64,000 nucleotides of DNA from Clostridia bacterium (GTDB lineage Bacteria; Bacillota; Clostridia; Lachnospirales; Lachnospiraceae), in the NCBI GenBank assembly GCA_003246295.1, contig QKAS01000034.1, forward strand, positions 1 through 64,000. The letters are read 5' to 3'. The stretch's first letter is position 1; each line of letters opens with the position of its first letter. Below are positions 17,743 to 27,349 of the stretch, piece by piece. The notes under the pieces were generated by a model, which was not told the origin of the DNA, did not search any database, and worked only from the letters and a program-made list of their open reading frames with translations. Position numbers and translations under genes: made by a program.

Positions 17743-18882
17743 ATGATTAACTTTAATGTACCACCCTTCACAGGAAAAGAGTTCGACTATATGAAAGAAG
17801 CTGTAGAAAGACAGAAAATTTGTGGAGATGGGATTTTTACAAAAAAATGTCATGAATGGCTGGAAAAAAACACCGGAACGAAAAAGTGTTTACTCACGAC
17901 TTCCTGCACACATGCACTGGAATTGTCTGCTTTGTTATGTGAAATTAAAGAGGGTGATGAAGTGATTATGCCTTCTTATACATTTGTATCTACAGCAGAT
18001 GCTTTTGTGCTTAGAGGAGCAACCATTGTGTTCGTGGATATCAGACCTGACACTATGAATATAGATGAGAATCTGATTGAGGCAGCAATCACTGAAAAAA
18101 CAAAAGCAATTGTGCCCGTTCATTATGCAGGGGTTGCCTGCGAAATGGATAAAATCATGGAAATAGCAAATAAATATCATTTATATGTGGTTGAAGATGC
18201 AGCACAAGGAATCATGTCTACCTATAAAGGTAAACCACTGGGAACGTTTGGAGAATTTGGAAGCTTTAGTTTTCATGAAACAAAGAATTACAGTATGGGA
18301 GAAGGAGGTGCACTTCTGATCCGCGACGCGAAATATATTGAACCAGCAGAAATTATCAGAGAAAAAGGCACCGACAGAAGCAAGTTCTTCAGAGGACAGG
18401 TAGATAAGTATACATGGGTCAACTTTGGATCTTCTTATCTTCCAAGTGAACTAAATGCTGCATATCTGTATGCACAGCTTGAAATGGCAGAAGAAATCAA
18501 TCAGGACAGAGTTGCAATCTGGAACAGATACTTTGAGAATTTAAAAATACTTGCAGATAAGGGAATGATTGAACTACCTGTTGTACCAGAGGGATGTGTT
18601 CATAATGGACATATGTTTTATATAAAAGCAAAGGATATTCATGAGAGAACAAAGCTGATTGATTATCTGAAAGAAAATGGTATTCTATCGGTATTCCACT
18701 ATATACCATTACATTCAGCAACAGCGGGTATGAAGTTTGGCCGTTTCCATGGAACCGATCAATATACAACAAAAGAAAGTGAAAGACTTACAAGATTACC
18801 ACTTTATTTTGGATTGTCATTAGATCAGGTAGATTTCATTTCTAATAAGGTGAAGGAATTTTATGAGACAGGGATACAATAA
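17743..18882 (+). CDS. wecE: dTDP-4-amino-4,6-dideoxygalactose transaminase (WecE family)
   Basis: WecE makes dTDP-Fuc4N from dTDP-4-keto-6-deoxyglucose using glutamate and PLP. The 379-residue protein matches the enterobacterial enzyme almost end to end in memory, with segments such as IMPSYTFVSTADAFVLRG, VHYAGVACEMD and FHYIPLH. The PLP lysine is Lys181 in FHETKNYSMGEGG and the ring-binding Asp is in VVEDAAQG at 149-156. AAAGGAGAG sits just upstream. The two GNAT genes at 20670 and 21206 could supply the N-acetylation that gives dTDP-Fuc4NAc. RmlA and RmlB, needed for the substrate, are not in the window. Confidence 0.9.
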   Translation: MINFNVPPFTGKEFDYMKEAVERQKICGDGIFTKKCHEWLEKNTGTKKCLLTTSCTHALELSALLCEIKEGDEVIMPSYTFVSTADAFVLRGATIVFVDIRPDTMNIDENLIEAAITEKTKAIVPVHYAGVACEMDKIMEIANKYHLYVVEDAAQGIMSTYKGKPLGTFGEFGSFSFHETKNYSMGEGGALLIRDAKYIEPAEIIREKGTDRSKFFRGQVDKYTWVNFGSSYLPSELNAAYLYAQLEMAEEINQDRVAIWNRYFENLKILADKGMIELPVVPEGCVHNGHMFYIKAKDIHERTKLIDYLKENGILSVFHYIPLHSATAGMKFGRFHGTDQYTTKESERLTRLPLYFGLSLDQVDFISNKVKEFYETGIQ

Positions 18883-20683
18883 AGGTACTATGACTGATAG
18901 AACCGGTATGATTCAAGAACAACAAAAACAGGCAAACCTGATTGCTGTATTATTTACATTTGCATTGATTGTACTTACGGGAATCTTTTTTGATTTTTAT
19001 TATAATCTGAACGATGACATGCTTATGAAGGATATTGTTTCTGGTCTTTATACAGGCATGCCTGACGGACATAATATTCAAATGCTCTATCCGTTAAGTT
19101 TTTTACTCAGTATACCGTATCATTTCACGCGTGTGGTAAGTTGGTATGGAATCTTCTTTTTCTTATCAAATTATGGCTGTATTTTTCTCGTCGTTAGAAG
19201 AATTGTTTATAGGTCAAGGAGTAGATTGTCAATCATCGGATTAGCGGCTCTTGGAAGTTTCTTTCTGGGAGCCTTTTTCTTATGGGACCTTATTTTTGTT
19301 CAATACACTGTTTCATCAGCAATTCTTGGCAGTACAGCAATTTTTCTTTTTTATACCAATGAAACATCTAAGCAATTCATGACACCACTAGAATTTGTTC
19401 GCAGCAATCTTCCAAGTATCCTATTGGTTATCCTTGCATTTTGTGTGCGCTCAGAAATGTTATTGCTCTTAACTCCATTTATTGGTGTTGTTGGTATCGT
19501 AAAATGGAGTGAAGAAGAAAGGCCGCTAACGTTATTAAATTTTAAAAAGTACTTTTCTGTCATTGGTCTTATGGCAGCAGGAATGCTTTTTGGTTTTATT
19601 ATCAATTATGCAGCGTATAGCAGTCAGGAATGGAAAGAATTTAATTCGTTTTTTGATCAGAGAACACAATTGTATGATTTTCAAAAAATACCACCCTATT
19701 CTGGGAATGAGGATTTCTATGAAAGCCTTGGGGTTCGTGAAAGCCAGCAGAAACTTCTTGAAAATTATAATTTTGGTCTGGATGAAACGATAGATGCGAG
19801 CATGATGGGTGAAGTGGCTTCCTATGCGGCATCCATCAGAACCTTAAGTATTCAGCAAAGAATTACAGAAGCGGTCAAAGGATATTACCGTTTGCTTATA
19901 AAAGAATGGAAATTGCCTGAATGGGATCTGTTGATTTTTGGATTGTATGTCTTGGGATTTATTGCAGCAGTTGTTTATAGAAAGTACCGCAAGCTATTTG
20001 CCTACCTCATGCTTTTTTTTGTAAGATCTGTGATTTGGATTTATCTGATTTATGGGGAAAGATTGCCGGATCGGTTGACACATTCGGTATATCTGGCAGA
20101 AGCACTTATTCTATCAGCATTTCTTATTATGACGACAACACAGAAAGATCAAGAGAGATCCAAAGTCAGAAAAGCATTTCAATATATTATGTTTCTTATA
20201 ATCGCTTTTATCTGCCTACTGAATCTCAGACCTGGCATTGGCAACATAAATTCTGAAATAGAACGAAGAGAAAGTATAAATCCTGAGTACGAATCTTTAA
20301 AGGAATATTGTGCAGAACATGAGACCTCATATTACTTTTTAGATGTTTATTCTATTGTTGCTTACACGGAAAAAATATTTGAAACGAATACCATCTTAAT
20401 AAAAAATTATGATTATATGGGCGGATGGGGATGTAAAAGTCCTTTATATTATGATAAACTAAAGCTGTTTGGCATGAATACTATGTCAGATGCATTCATA
20501 AAGCAAGATCATATTTACGTAATCAGTAAAGCAGAAAGAGACATTCACTGGCTGGAAGCGTATTTTAACGATTCGGGAAAACCGGTAACAATCGTTCAAA
20601 CTGATCAGATTCAAGTCGGAACACAGAACATTTTTTCCGTATACCAAATAGAGGGAGCATCAAAAAGCGATGATGGAGAATAA
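18863..20683 (+). CDS. Large polytopic membrane protein, probable GT-C-like
   Basis: The 606-residue protein has about eleven membrane segments and a C-terminal soluble domain of about 150 residues. The first outer loop contains NLNDDMLMKDI, an acidic pair placed as in GT-C enzymes. It overlaps the end of wecE by 20 bases, with AAGGA at 18853-18857 serving the ATG at 18863; a second start at 18890 is possible. It resembles the 15952 protein in length and layout but not in clear sequence motifs. No named family recognised; role as a periplasmic-side sugar transferase is inferred. Confidence 0.6.
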   Translation: MRQGYNKGTMTDRTGMIQEQQKQANLIAVLFTFALIVLTGIFFDFYYNLNDDMLMKDIVSGLYTGMPDGHNIQMLYPLSFLLSIPYHFTRVVSWYGIFFFLSNYGCIFLVVRRIVYRSRSRLSIIGLAALGSFFLGAFFLWDLIFVQYTVSSAILGSTAIFLFYTNETSKQFMTPLEFVRSNLPSILLVILAFCVRSEMLLLLTPFIGVVGIVKWSEEERPLTLLNFKKYFSVIGLMAAGMLFGFIINYAAYSSQEWKEFNSFFDQRTQLYDFQKIPPYSGNEDFYESLGVRESQQKLLENYNFGLDETIDASMMGEVASYAASIRTLSIQQRITEAVKGYYRLLIKEWKLPEWDLLIFGLYVLGFIAAVVYRKYRKLFAYLMLFFVRSVIWIYLIYGERLPDRLTHSVYLAEALILSAFLIMTTTQKDQERSKVRKAFQYIMFLIIAFICLLNLRPGIGNINSEIERRESINPEYESLKEYCAEHETSYYFLDVYSIVAYTEKIFETNTILIKNYDYMGGWGCKSPLYYDKLKLFGMNTMSDAFIKQDHIYVISKAERDIHWLEAYFNDSGKPVTIVQTDQIQVGTQNIFSVYQIEGASKSDDGE

Positions 20684-21209
20684 CCAGATAATTGAAGGAG
20701 ATAAAATTTACCTTCGGCCTATAACAATGTCAGATACTGAGGATATTGTCAGATGGAGAAATCAGGAAGACGTTAGAAGCAGATTTATATATCAGGAGGA
20801 TTTTACCAGAGAAAGTCATATTCAATGGTTGGAGACAAAGGTCAACTCTGGTGAAGTTGTACAGATGATCATATGTGAGAAGGAAAGCAATCGAGCAATT
20901 GGATCAGCATATTTCAGAGATATTGACAGAGTTCATAATAAGGCAGAATATGGCTTGTTTATAGGAGAAAGTGACTGTCGGATCAAAGGAATTGGTTATG
21001 AGGTTACCAGCCTCATGCTGAAATATGGATTCACAGTATTAAAATTGCATAGGATTATAGGCAGAGTGCTCAGTGATAATGTGATATCACTGAAGAGTGC
21101 GATTAAGGCAGGTATGGTGCAGGAAGGGCTCTTTGTGGATGACGTTTGCATTCATGGTTGTTATAAAGATGTCTATATGCTGGCAGCAATTAATCATTAC
21201 GAAGAATGA
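20670..21209 (+). CDS. GNAT acetyltransferase, RimJ/RimL-like
   Basis: The 179-residue protein has the RimJ/RimL-type start (IYLRPITMSDTEDIVRWRN) and a C-terminal GNAT fold, but its acetyl-CoA loop is weak (CRIKGIGYE). It overlaps the upstream membrane protein gene by 14 bases and the next GNAT gene by four. Sequence similarity to that neighbour is clear across the length (for example WRN, R-I-Y-Q and FRDID/LRDID segments), so the pair arose by duplication. Near wecE, one of them probably acetylates a sugar amine, as WecD does. Confidence 0.8.
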   Translation: MMENNQIIEGDKIYLRPITMSDTEDIVRWRNQEDVRSRFIYQEDFTRESHIQWLETKVNSGEVVQMIICEKESNRAIGSAYFRDIDRVHNKAEYGLFIGESDCRIKGIGYEVTSLMLKYGFTVLKLHRIIGRVLSDNVISLKSAIKAGMVQEGLFVDDVCIHGCYKDVYMLAAINHYEE

Positions 21210-21772
21210 GGCAATCTTGTATGAACATTATGAGGGATGGAATTACATTACGTGAAATCACACCAGAAGATACAGACCAGATCATTGCATGGAGAAATAA
21301 GGACTGGGTAAGAAGCAATTTTGTTTATCAGAGTCTTTTTACAAGGAAATCCCATGAAAATTGGTACAAGAATAAAATACAAACAGGATTGGTAAAGCAA
21401 TTCATAATATCAGTCAGTGTAGATGGTCTTGAGGATATGATATCAGTTGGCAGTGTCTATTTAAGAGATATCGATACCCATAATCATAGAGCAGAATTTG
21501 GTATTTTTATTGGAGAAGAAACTGCGCTGAAAAACGGAGTCGGAACAAAGACGGCAGAGTTAATAACACAGTATGGATTTCATGATTTGGGACTTCATAG
21601 AATTTATCTACGGGTGTTTGAAGACAATATTCGTGCAATTCGATGCTATGAAAAGGCAGGTTTTCGACAGGAAGCACGTTTCCAAGATGATGTTTTCATT
21701 CAAGGTAAATATAGAACAATGATTATAATGGCAATGATCAACTCCCAAGATCGTCAAAAGGATTGTGAATAA
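21206..21772 (+). CDS. GNAT acetyltransferase, RimJ/RimL-like, paralogue of the upstream gene
   Basis: The 188-residue protein has the GNAT pattern more complete than its neighbour: the acetyl-CoA loop ALKNGVGTK, then HRIYLRVFEDNIRAIRCYEKAGF, the usual end of the fold. The start overlaps the upstream stop by four bases; in-frame ATG codons at 21221 and 21230 are alternatives. It could be the dTDP-Fuc4N N-acetyltransferase that complements wecE. Substrate assignment is inference from position. Confidence 0.82.
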   Translation: MRQSCMNIMRDGITLREITPEDTDQIIAWRNKDWVRSNFVYQSLFTRKSHENWYKNKIQTGLVKQFIISVSVDGLEDMISVGSVYLRDIDTHNHRAEFGIFIGEETALKNGVGTKTAELITQYGFHDLGLHRIYLRVFEDNIRAIRCYEKAGFRQEARFQDDVFIQGKYRTMIIMAMINSQDRQKDCE

Positions 21773-21792
21773 ATATGGCAGATTGGAGCACT

Positions 21793-22734
21793 ATGAAATT
21801 AATTAGTTTTATTATACCCTGTTATAGATCTGAAAATACAATTACACATGTAGTGGATGAAATAATCAATACAATGAATAAATCTGGTCATGAACAGATA
21901 GAAATACTTCTGATCAATGACTGTTCACCCGATCATACGTTTGATGTGATTCGTAAGTTATGTCTTCATGACCAACGGATCAAGGGAATTAATCTTGCAC
22001 GTAACTTTGGACAGCATGCAGCACTTATGGCAGGTATGCGCTATAGTAAGGGAGATGTTGTGGTGTGTCTTGATGACGATGGTCAGACACCAGCGGATGA
22101 AGTCTGGAAATTGTTAGATAAGATTGAGCAGGGAACAGACGTAGTATATGCAAAATATGATCATAAACGTCATTCAATGCTTCGGAATATGGGAAGTAAA
22201 TTAAATGACCTCATGGCAAGAACAATGTTAGGGAAGCCACGAGAGCTTTATCTTTCCAGTTACTTTGCAGCAAGAAGATTTGTGGTTGATGAAATGATAC
22301 GGTATGAAAATTCATATCCTTATGTCATTGGACTCGTTCTGCGGGCGACAAAAAAGATTGAAAATGTTTCTGTTCATCATCGTGAAAGAGAAGAGGGACG
22401 TTCAGGATATACCATCAGTAAGCTGATCGGATTATGGTGTAATGGATTCACGGCATTTTCTGTCAAACCACTTAGAATTGCTACCATCATAGGTGCTATG
22501 AGTGCATCAGCCGGGTTTATATATGCAATTTATACAATCATAAAGAGGTTAATCAATCCACTTGTTCCGGCAGGATTTAGTGCACTGATGTCAGTAACAC
22601 TTTTTATCGGTGGTATGCTGATGCTGATGCTGGGATTGATTGGAGAATATATTGGCAGAATTTATATTAGTATTAACAATGCACCACAATATGTCATCAG
22701 GGAAATTGTGAATGATGAGATAAGTAAATTTTAA
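21793..22734 (+). CDS. Polyprenyl-phosphate sugar synthase (GT2, DPM1/GtrB-like)
   Basis: The 313-residue protein has a GT2 domain (ND at 42-43, LARNFGQHAALMAGM near 68-82, catalytic-site DDD at 94-96 followed by GQTP) and two C-terminal membrane segments after about 225, as in GtrB and ArnC. This type transfers a sugar from a UDP donor to undecaprenyl phosphate on the inner face. The product is then used by a GT-C enzyme, and such a gene follows directly. The ATG at 21793, after GGAG at 21785-21788, aligns with the family's usual N-terminus; an ATG at 21775 is in frame. Confidence 0.87.
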   Translation: MKLISFIIPCYRSENTITHVVDEIINTMNKSGHEQIEILLINDCSPDHTFDVIRKLCLHDQRIKGINLARNFGQHAALMAGMRYSKGDVVVCLDDDGQTPADEVWKLLDKIEQGTDVVYAKYDHKRHSMLRNMGSKLNDLMARTMLGKPRELYLSSYFAARRFVVDEMIRYENSYPYVIGLVLRATKKIENVSVHHREREEGRSGYTISKLIGLWCNGFTAFSVKPLRIATIIGAMSASAGFIYAIYTIIKRLINPLVPAGFSALMSVTLFIGGMLMLMLGLIGEYIGRIYISINNAPQYVIREIVNDEISKF

Positions 22735-22758
22735 TGAAATGAGACTGGGGAGTCTGAA

Positions 22759-24153
22759 ATGCGTGAGTTATTGAAAGAAAAATGGGAGTTGCTTGCTTCG
22801 ATCCTTTTCATGGTTGTTTTTTTGATCAGTGCGATATCACTATGCTTTAATAATAATATCTGGACAGATGAAGCTTTTACCATGCAACTGCTTGGAAATA
22901 GTTATATTGGTATTATCAAAGGAACAGCGATTGATGTACATCCACCGCTCTATTATTTCATTGCCAAAACAGCAATGTATGTTTTTGGAAGTTCGTTGTT
23001 TGTACAAAAGATGGTCACAATTTTTCCAATCATACTTTTATTGATATTTTCAGCGGTAAAAGTCGTAAAATTATTTGGTGTCAGAACACATCTTATTTTT
23101 GTAGCATTTTTAATTGCATTTCCAGCCATGTTCGAATATGCAATTCAGGTCAGGATGTATACCTGGGCAATGTTATTTGTTACCATCTGTGGGATAGTGG
23201 CATATGATATCTTTATGATGCCGACGAAGCGTAAGTGGATTACATTTACTGCAGCAGCATTGGCAGCCGCCTACACGCATTACTTTGCATTGATTTCAGT
23301 CGCTTTGATCTATGGGATCTTGTTGCTGTTGTTCTTGAAATATCAACGAGAAAATATCAAGGCGTGGTTTGTCATCTCTTTGATAACAATTCTAGGTTAC
23401 CTTCCATGGTTGGCAGCGATGCTATGGCAGGTCAATAAAGTGTCAAAGGGATATATTATACCGGAGATCACTTTTAAGACAGTTATCTCTTATTTTGACT
23501 GGGCTTTTCACACAGAGACTCCGTATAGCACAATCCAATTTGAAGTCATTATCATCATTTCATTTTTCATGTGTGTATATCATGGTGTGCGTTCAAAAAA
23601 TAAGGCAGATTTTTTTGCAGTTCTTGCCATGCTCATACCAGTGCTGACTATGATCACAGGAGTCACAATATCAGTGCTTTCGACACCAATATTTAACAGC
23701 AGATATCTATTCCCTTCCATGGGATTATTGATTCTTGGTGTTGCAGTATCATTAAGAACTTTATCCAATCGTGCCTTACCGGTATTATTGTGTTTTTTTA
23801 TTTTTTCAAGTATTGTTCAGTACCAAGGGAATTATAAAGTTGAATACCTTACAACGAAAGTAGTCGAGACAGAGGAGTTTTTCAAAAATAATATCGATGA
23901 AGATGATTTGGTAGTATATAATTTCACGGGGTATGGGTTTATTTATCAGTATTATTTACCAAACCAAGAATTGGTCTATCTTGGTGAGATGGATTTTAGT
24001 CGTGATTTTCACACAATATGGTATTTTGATACCTTTAACTACTTGCCTTTTGATGATACTATTTTGGACACCTATCAATTAAATAAAGAGCTTGTTGGAG
24101 ATCTTGGAATAGAACATAATGAATTCAAGGTTTACAAAATAACCAGAAAATAA
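22759..24153 (+). CDS. GT-C glycosyltransferase, PMT_2/ArnT-like
   Basis: The 464-residue polytopic protein has the GT-C signature: the catalytic-type acidic pair in WTDEAF (Asp37-Glu38) in the first outer loop and DVHPPLYY at 59-66. About ten membrane segments follow, then a short soluble C-terminus. It should use a polyprenyl-phosphate sugar made by the GtrB-like enzyme encoded immediately upstream and add it to a glycan outside the membrane. The sugar is unknown. Confidence 0.85.
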   Translation: MRELLKEKWELLASILFMVVFLISAISLCFNNNIWTDEAFTMQLLGNSYIGIIKGTAIDVHPPLYYFIAKTAMYVFGSSLFVQKMVTIFPIILLLIFSAVKVVKLFGVRTHLIFVAFLIAFPAMFEYAIQVRMYTWAMLFVTICGIVAYDIFMMPTKRKWITFTAAALAAAYTHYFALISVALIYGILLLLFLKYQRENIKAWFVISLITILGYLPWLAAMLWQVNKVSKGYIIPEITFKTVISYFDWAFHTETPYSTIQFEVIIIISFFMCVYHGVRSKNKADFFAVLAMLIPVLTMITGVTISVLSTPIFNSRYLFPSMGLLILGVAVSLRTLSNRALPVLLCFFIFSSIVQYQGNYKVEYLTTKVVETEEFFKNNIDEDDLVVYNFTGYGFIYQYYLPNQELVYLGEMDFSRDFHTIWYFDTFNYLPFDDTILDTYQLNKELVGDLGIEHNEFKVYKITRK

Positions 24154-24163
24154 GGGTGAAGTG

Positions 24164-24820
24164 ATGCGTGGAAAAACCATAAAAATAGGAATTGTTCTTC
24201 TTACTGTGATTGCTATGCTAGGGATTTGGCCGGGGAAGCTGATCAAAAGAGAAGTGGAAAATAAAAGTAACGCAACAACATATTATGATACAAGTCCGAT
24301 TACAGAAAACAATTGTTATCGACAAAATTTTATACCTGAACAGGAATATATTGAAAGCATTTCCATTCAACTCAATCGTGAGAGTACGATGAATTTGAAG
24401 AATGAAGGAATACTAAAAATAAAACTTTATAATGAGAATGATGATATTTGTGCAGAGACATCAGAAGAAGTGAAAAAAATTACAAATAAAGATTATTACG
24501 CGTTTACACTGAACACACGCGTGAATCCTAATAGGCCATATTATTTCACGATTTTAGTCAGCGAATGTGAAGAGGCAGGTCCCACTATAAAATATGGGAA
24601 TATCAAGGATATTGGATTAGATGAAAATACATCAATTTATTTTGATGCTACGGACTATCCGCAATTTTCGACGGTCTGTATCTATCGATACAAAGCAGAT
24701 CTCACAATATGGGATATTTTAACATGTTACAGTTTTACAGTATTCTTAGCTATGTTTATAATTTGTGAAGGGTCATTTAATATGTTATACTATAAAAAAA
24801 ATTTCCTTAGGAGAAAATAA
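24164..24820 (+). CDS. Small membrane-anchored protein with an outer beta-rich domain
   Basis: The 218-residue protein has a membrane segment at each end (about 8-25 and 180-200) and an outer domain between. The domain resembles the N-terminal outer domain of the next protein: both have an F-x-P stretch, then I-x-I-x-L/I strands, a LYN/LYD turn and a late PYYFTI/PYYYTI segment. It looks like a carbohydrate-binding-like sandwich. The ATG at 24164 follows AGGGTGA; a GTG lies three bases before. Its stop is directly followed by the TTG start of the polymerase/ligase gene. I infer a partner of that enzyme. No named family. Confidence 0.6.
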   Translation: MRGKTIKIGIVLLTVIAMLGIWPGKLIKREVENKSNATTYYDTSPITENNCYRQNFIPEQEYIESISIQLNRESTMNLKNEGILKIKLYNENDDICAETSEEVKKITNKDYYAFTLNTRVNPNRPYYFTILVSECEEAGPTIKYGNIKDIGLDENTSIYFDATDYPQFSTVCIYRYKADLTIWDILTCYSFTVFLAMFIICEGSFNMLYYKKNFLRRK

Positions 24821-24821
24821 A

Positions 24822-27335
24822 TTGAAGACTGGAATCAAAGTTAGAAATTTTTTCTTTATACTTATTTTTTTATTCACTTTCCTACTTATTTTTCTTGTAT
24901 ATCCAGGAAATATGTTTCAAATTACGAGAGAGTATAGCGTTGGCGGAGAAATTGATGTAAACAGTGACATCATAAGTGCCGAACGCTCCGTTATGCAGGA
25001 GTTTTTCCCCACGTCTGAAAATTTAAGCGCAATTAGTGTCAAGATTGATTCGTTAGGTCAACAGGGTGGTTTATTTTATTTTAATCTATATGACAAAGAA
25101 TTAAACAAACTGTTCTCAACAGAGCAAAGATTAAGGAGCTCGCAGGACAGTAATGCACTTTACTATCGTTTCCCAATCAATGTGTCGGTTGTACAGGGGC
25201 TACCCTATTATTACACCATTGATTATAAAGATACATCTCTTACAGTATGTCTTACAGATGAAACAGACGAAAATACGGTAAGTGGAAAATCATATTTTGC
25301 GCTTGAAGAACTTCTGGGGAAAGTGGTCATTGCATCTTATGAATACAAAGAACCATTGAAAGTCACTCAAATTATTTTCACCGATATAGCGATTATTATC
25401 ATAGCAACATTTCTGATTGCAGTATGTGCGATGATACCCAGTTTTGCAGTACGAAAACCACAGTTTAATTTTATGAATGTAATAAAGGTTTTTTCTACAA
25501 TAGTGATTGCAATCATTTCTATTTATTCAGTGATACAGATTAGCGCTTATAATCGGTTTACATATGAATCGACTGACAAGACAGTATTATCTTTAGGTGT
25601 ACTTATTTTGGCGTTTGCTTCATTTATAACGATTTGGAAGTATAAAGTAGATCACATTGATTTTAATAAAAGTAAGGTGGTAAACCAGGCAATCAATTTG
25701 TTTCAAATTATCTTTTGGGCGAAAGCAATCCTTTCCTGCATTGACTTTGTAAATGCAGGCTCAAATTTTGCCCAAGTACTTGCAATGATGGAAATGTGCT
25801 TTTGGTTCGCAGCTGCAATGCTCATAGTCATACTACCTGAGATCATCCAAAACAGGGTCTGGCTGATACTTTTGGTTATTTATACAATTGCGGTAATTTA
25901 TCTTGGAAATCAATATCTTCAAGATTATAGAATTGGAACAGAAAGCTATGAAACGGCTTTACGAACCGTATACATGGGTGGGATCTGGGTATTTCTGATA
26001 CTCCGAACGATTTTTGATTGTTTTATACATCGACCTCGATTTTCGTGGAGGAACTTATTTTTAACAATTCTCTTTTTTGTTTGTCTGATACTGTTCCGAC
26101 ATTCTAATTGGTGGGAATTGATTGTTGTGATTCCTTTTTCGGTGTTTATTATTAGGACGTCCATACTTCAGGAAAATGAAAGATTGTTGAATAATCTTAA
26201 AAATGGGATCTTGGTTTCGTTTTTTGTTACAACATATCTATCACTCATGCATCGTCCATTCCATTATTATCTATATCTGAGATACTCAGGTATGTTTACA
26301 ACAGTTACAGTAACGTCGGTGTATCTTGGATTAGTATTTTCAACTGTTGTTGTTAGTCTATTAGGAAAAATGCAGAAATCCAGCCGCCTTATGAATCTTT
26401 GGCCACAGTTAATGCTTTTGGGCATTGTAAGTGGTTACCAATTTCTTACATTGTCAAGAACAGGGATTATGACTTGTTTTGGGGTTTTTTTTATTGCTAT
26501 GTTGTTTTATTACGTGGCAAAAAGAAAAGAGTCATGGAAAAATATATTAAAAGTCAGTAGTTTTTCAGCAATAAGTATACTACTTGGCTTTGTTTGCAGT
26601 TTCACCATGACACGTATCGTTCCGGCGATTGTAAATGATCCATTCATTTATCAAATTGAAGAATTTCAAGATTCAATTCATGAAGGGGAACCTATAAATT
26701 CTGCAAGATATATAACAATAAACAGATTTTTTGGACTATCATCAGAAAGAATTCTTGGAAAATCAGTTACGAAACAGGCAGATGAATTGAAAGAGGAACA
26801 AAATGACTCTGAAGTAGATCATCTATCAGTGGAACAGGAAGTGGTGAATGAGGGAGCAATACAGGAGACGAACACAGAACAGGTCACTGAAGATTCGGGA
26901 ATTAGCGCTGAAATGTCAACAGTATCCTCAGAATATTCCAATGGTAGATTTGATATTTTTAAAAACTATTTAAACAATCTGAATCTGGAAGGGCATGATG
27001 CAGTTGGTCTTACGTTAGAGGATGGAAGTACTATTATTCATGCACACAATTCCTTTATTCAGATGGCATATGACTGTGGGATTTTGACAGGATTTATCTT
27101 CATTGTTCTTTATATTATGCTTGGATTCAGATCTATTAGATATTATTTCCACCGTTACAAATCAGATCAGACTGCAATGATGCCTATGCTTATCTTTGCA
27201 GCATTTGGAATTGCAAGTATGGTAGAATATGTGTTCAGACCGACGATACCGCTTGGATTTGTTTATCTCGCCATGTTTGCACCGTTGTTGACACAGTTTG
27301 AACATCATGATAAAAATACGAAAAGAAAAGTTTAG
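24822..27335 (+). CDS. O-antigen polymerase/ligase-like membrane protein (Wzy/WaaL type) with extra outer N-terminal domain
   Basis: The 837-residue protein has an N-terminal anchor, an outer beta-rich domain of about 150 residues, about a dozen membrane segments, and a large outer loop near the C-terminus. That loop has a Glu/Ser-rich stretch and then HAHNSFIQ (His740, His742, Asn743), the typical motif of Wzy/WaaL enzymes. It should polymerise or transfer lipid-linked glycan outside the membrane. The start is probably TTG at 24822, eight bases after AGGAG (24809-24813) and directly after the upstream stop; an ATG at 24765 lies inside the upstream gene without a clear site. Confidence 0.75.
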   Translation: MKTGIKVRNFFFILIFLFTFLLIFLVYPGNMFQITREYSVGGEIDVNSDIISAERSVMQEFFPTSENLSAISVKIDSLGQQGGLFYFNLYDKELNKLFSTEQRLRSSQDSNALYYRFPINVSVVQGLPYYYTIDYKDTSLTVCLTDETDENTVSGKSYFALEELLGKVVIASYEYKEPLKVTQIIFTDIAIIIIATFLIAVCAMIPSFAVRKPQFNFMNVIKVFSTIVIAIISIYSVIQISAYNRFTYESTDKTVLSLGVLILAFASFITIWKYKVDHIDFNKSKVVNQAINLFQIIFWAKAILSCIDFVNAGSNFAQVLAMMEMCFWFAAAMLIVILPEIIQNRVWLILLVIYTIAVIYLGNQYLQDYRIGTESYETALRTVYMGGIWVFLILRTIFDCFIHRPRFSWRNLFLTILFFVCLILFRHSNWWELIVVIPFSVFIIRTSILQENERLLNNLKNGILVSFFVTTYLSLMHRPFHYYLYLRYSGMFTTVTVTSVYLGLVFSTVVVSLLGKMQKSSRLMNLWPQLMLLGIVSGYQFLTLSRTGIMTCFGVFFIAMLFYYVAKRKESWKNILKVSSFSAISILLGFVCSFTMTRIVPAIVNDPFIYQIEEFQDSIHEGEPINSARYITINRFFGLSSERILGKSVTKQADELKEEQNDSEVDHLSVEQEVVNEGAIQETNTEQVTEDSGISAEMSTVSSEYSNGRFDIFKNYLNNLNLEGHDAVGLTLEDGSTIIHAHNSFIQMAYDCGILTGFIFIVLYIMLGFRSIRYYFHRYKSDQTAMMPMLIFAAFGIASMVEYVFRPTIPLGFVYLAMFAPLLTQFEHHDKNTKRKV

Positions 27336-27349
27336 AATGGGAATATAGA

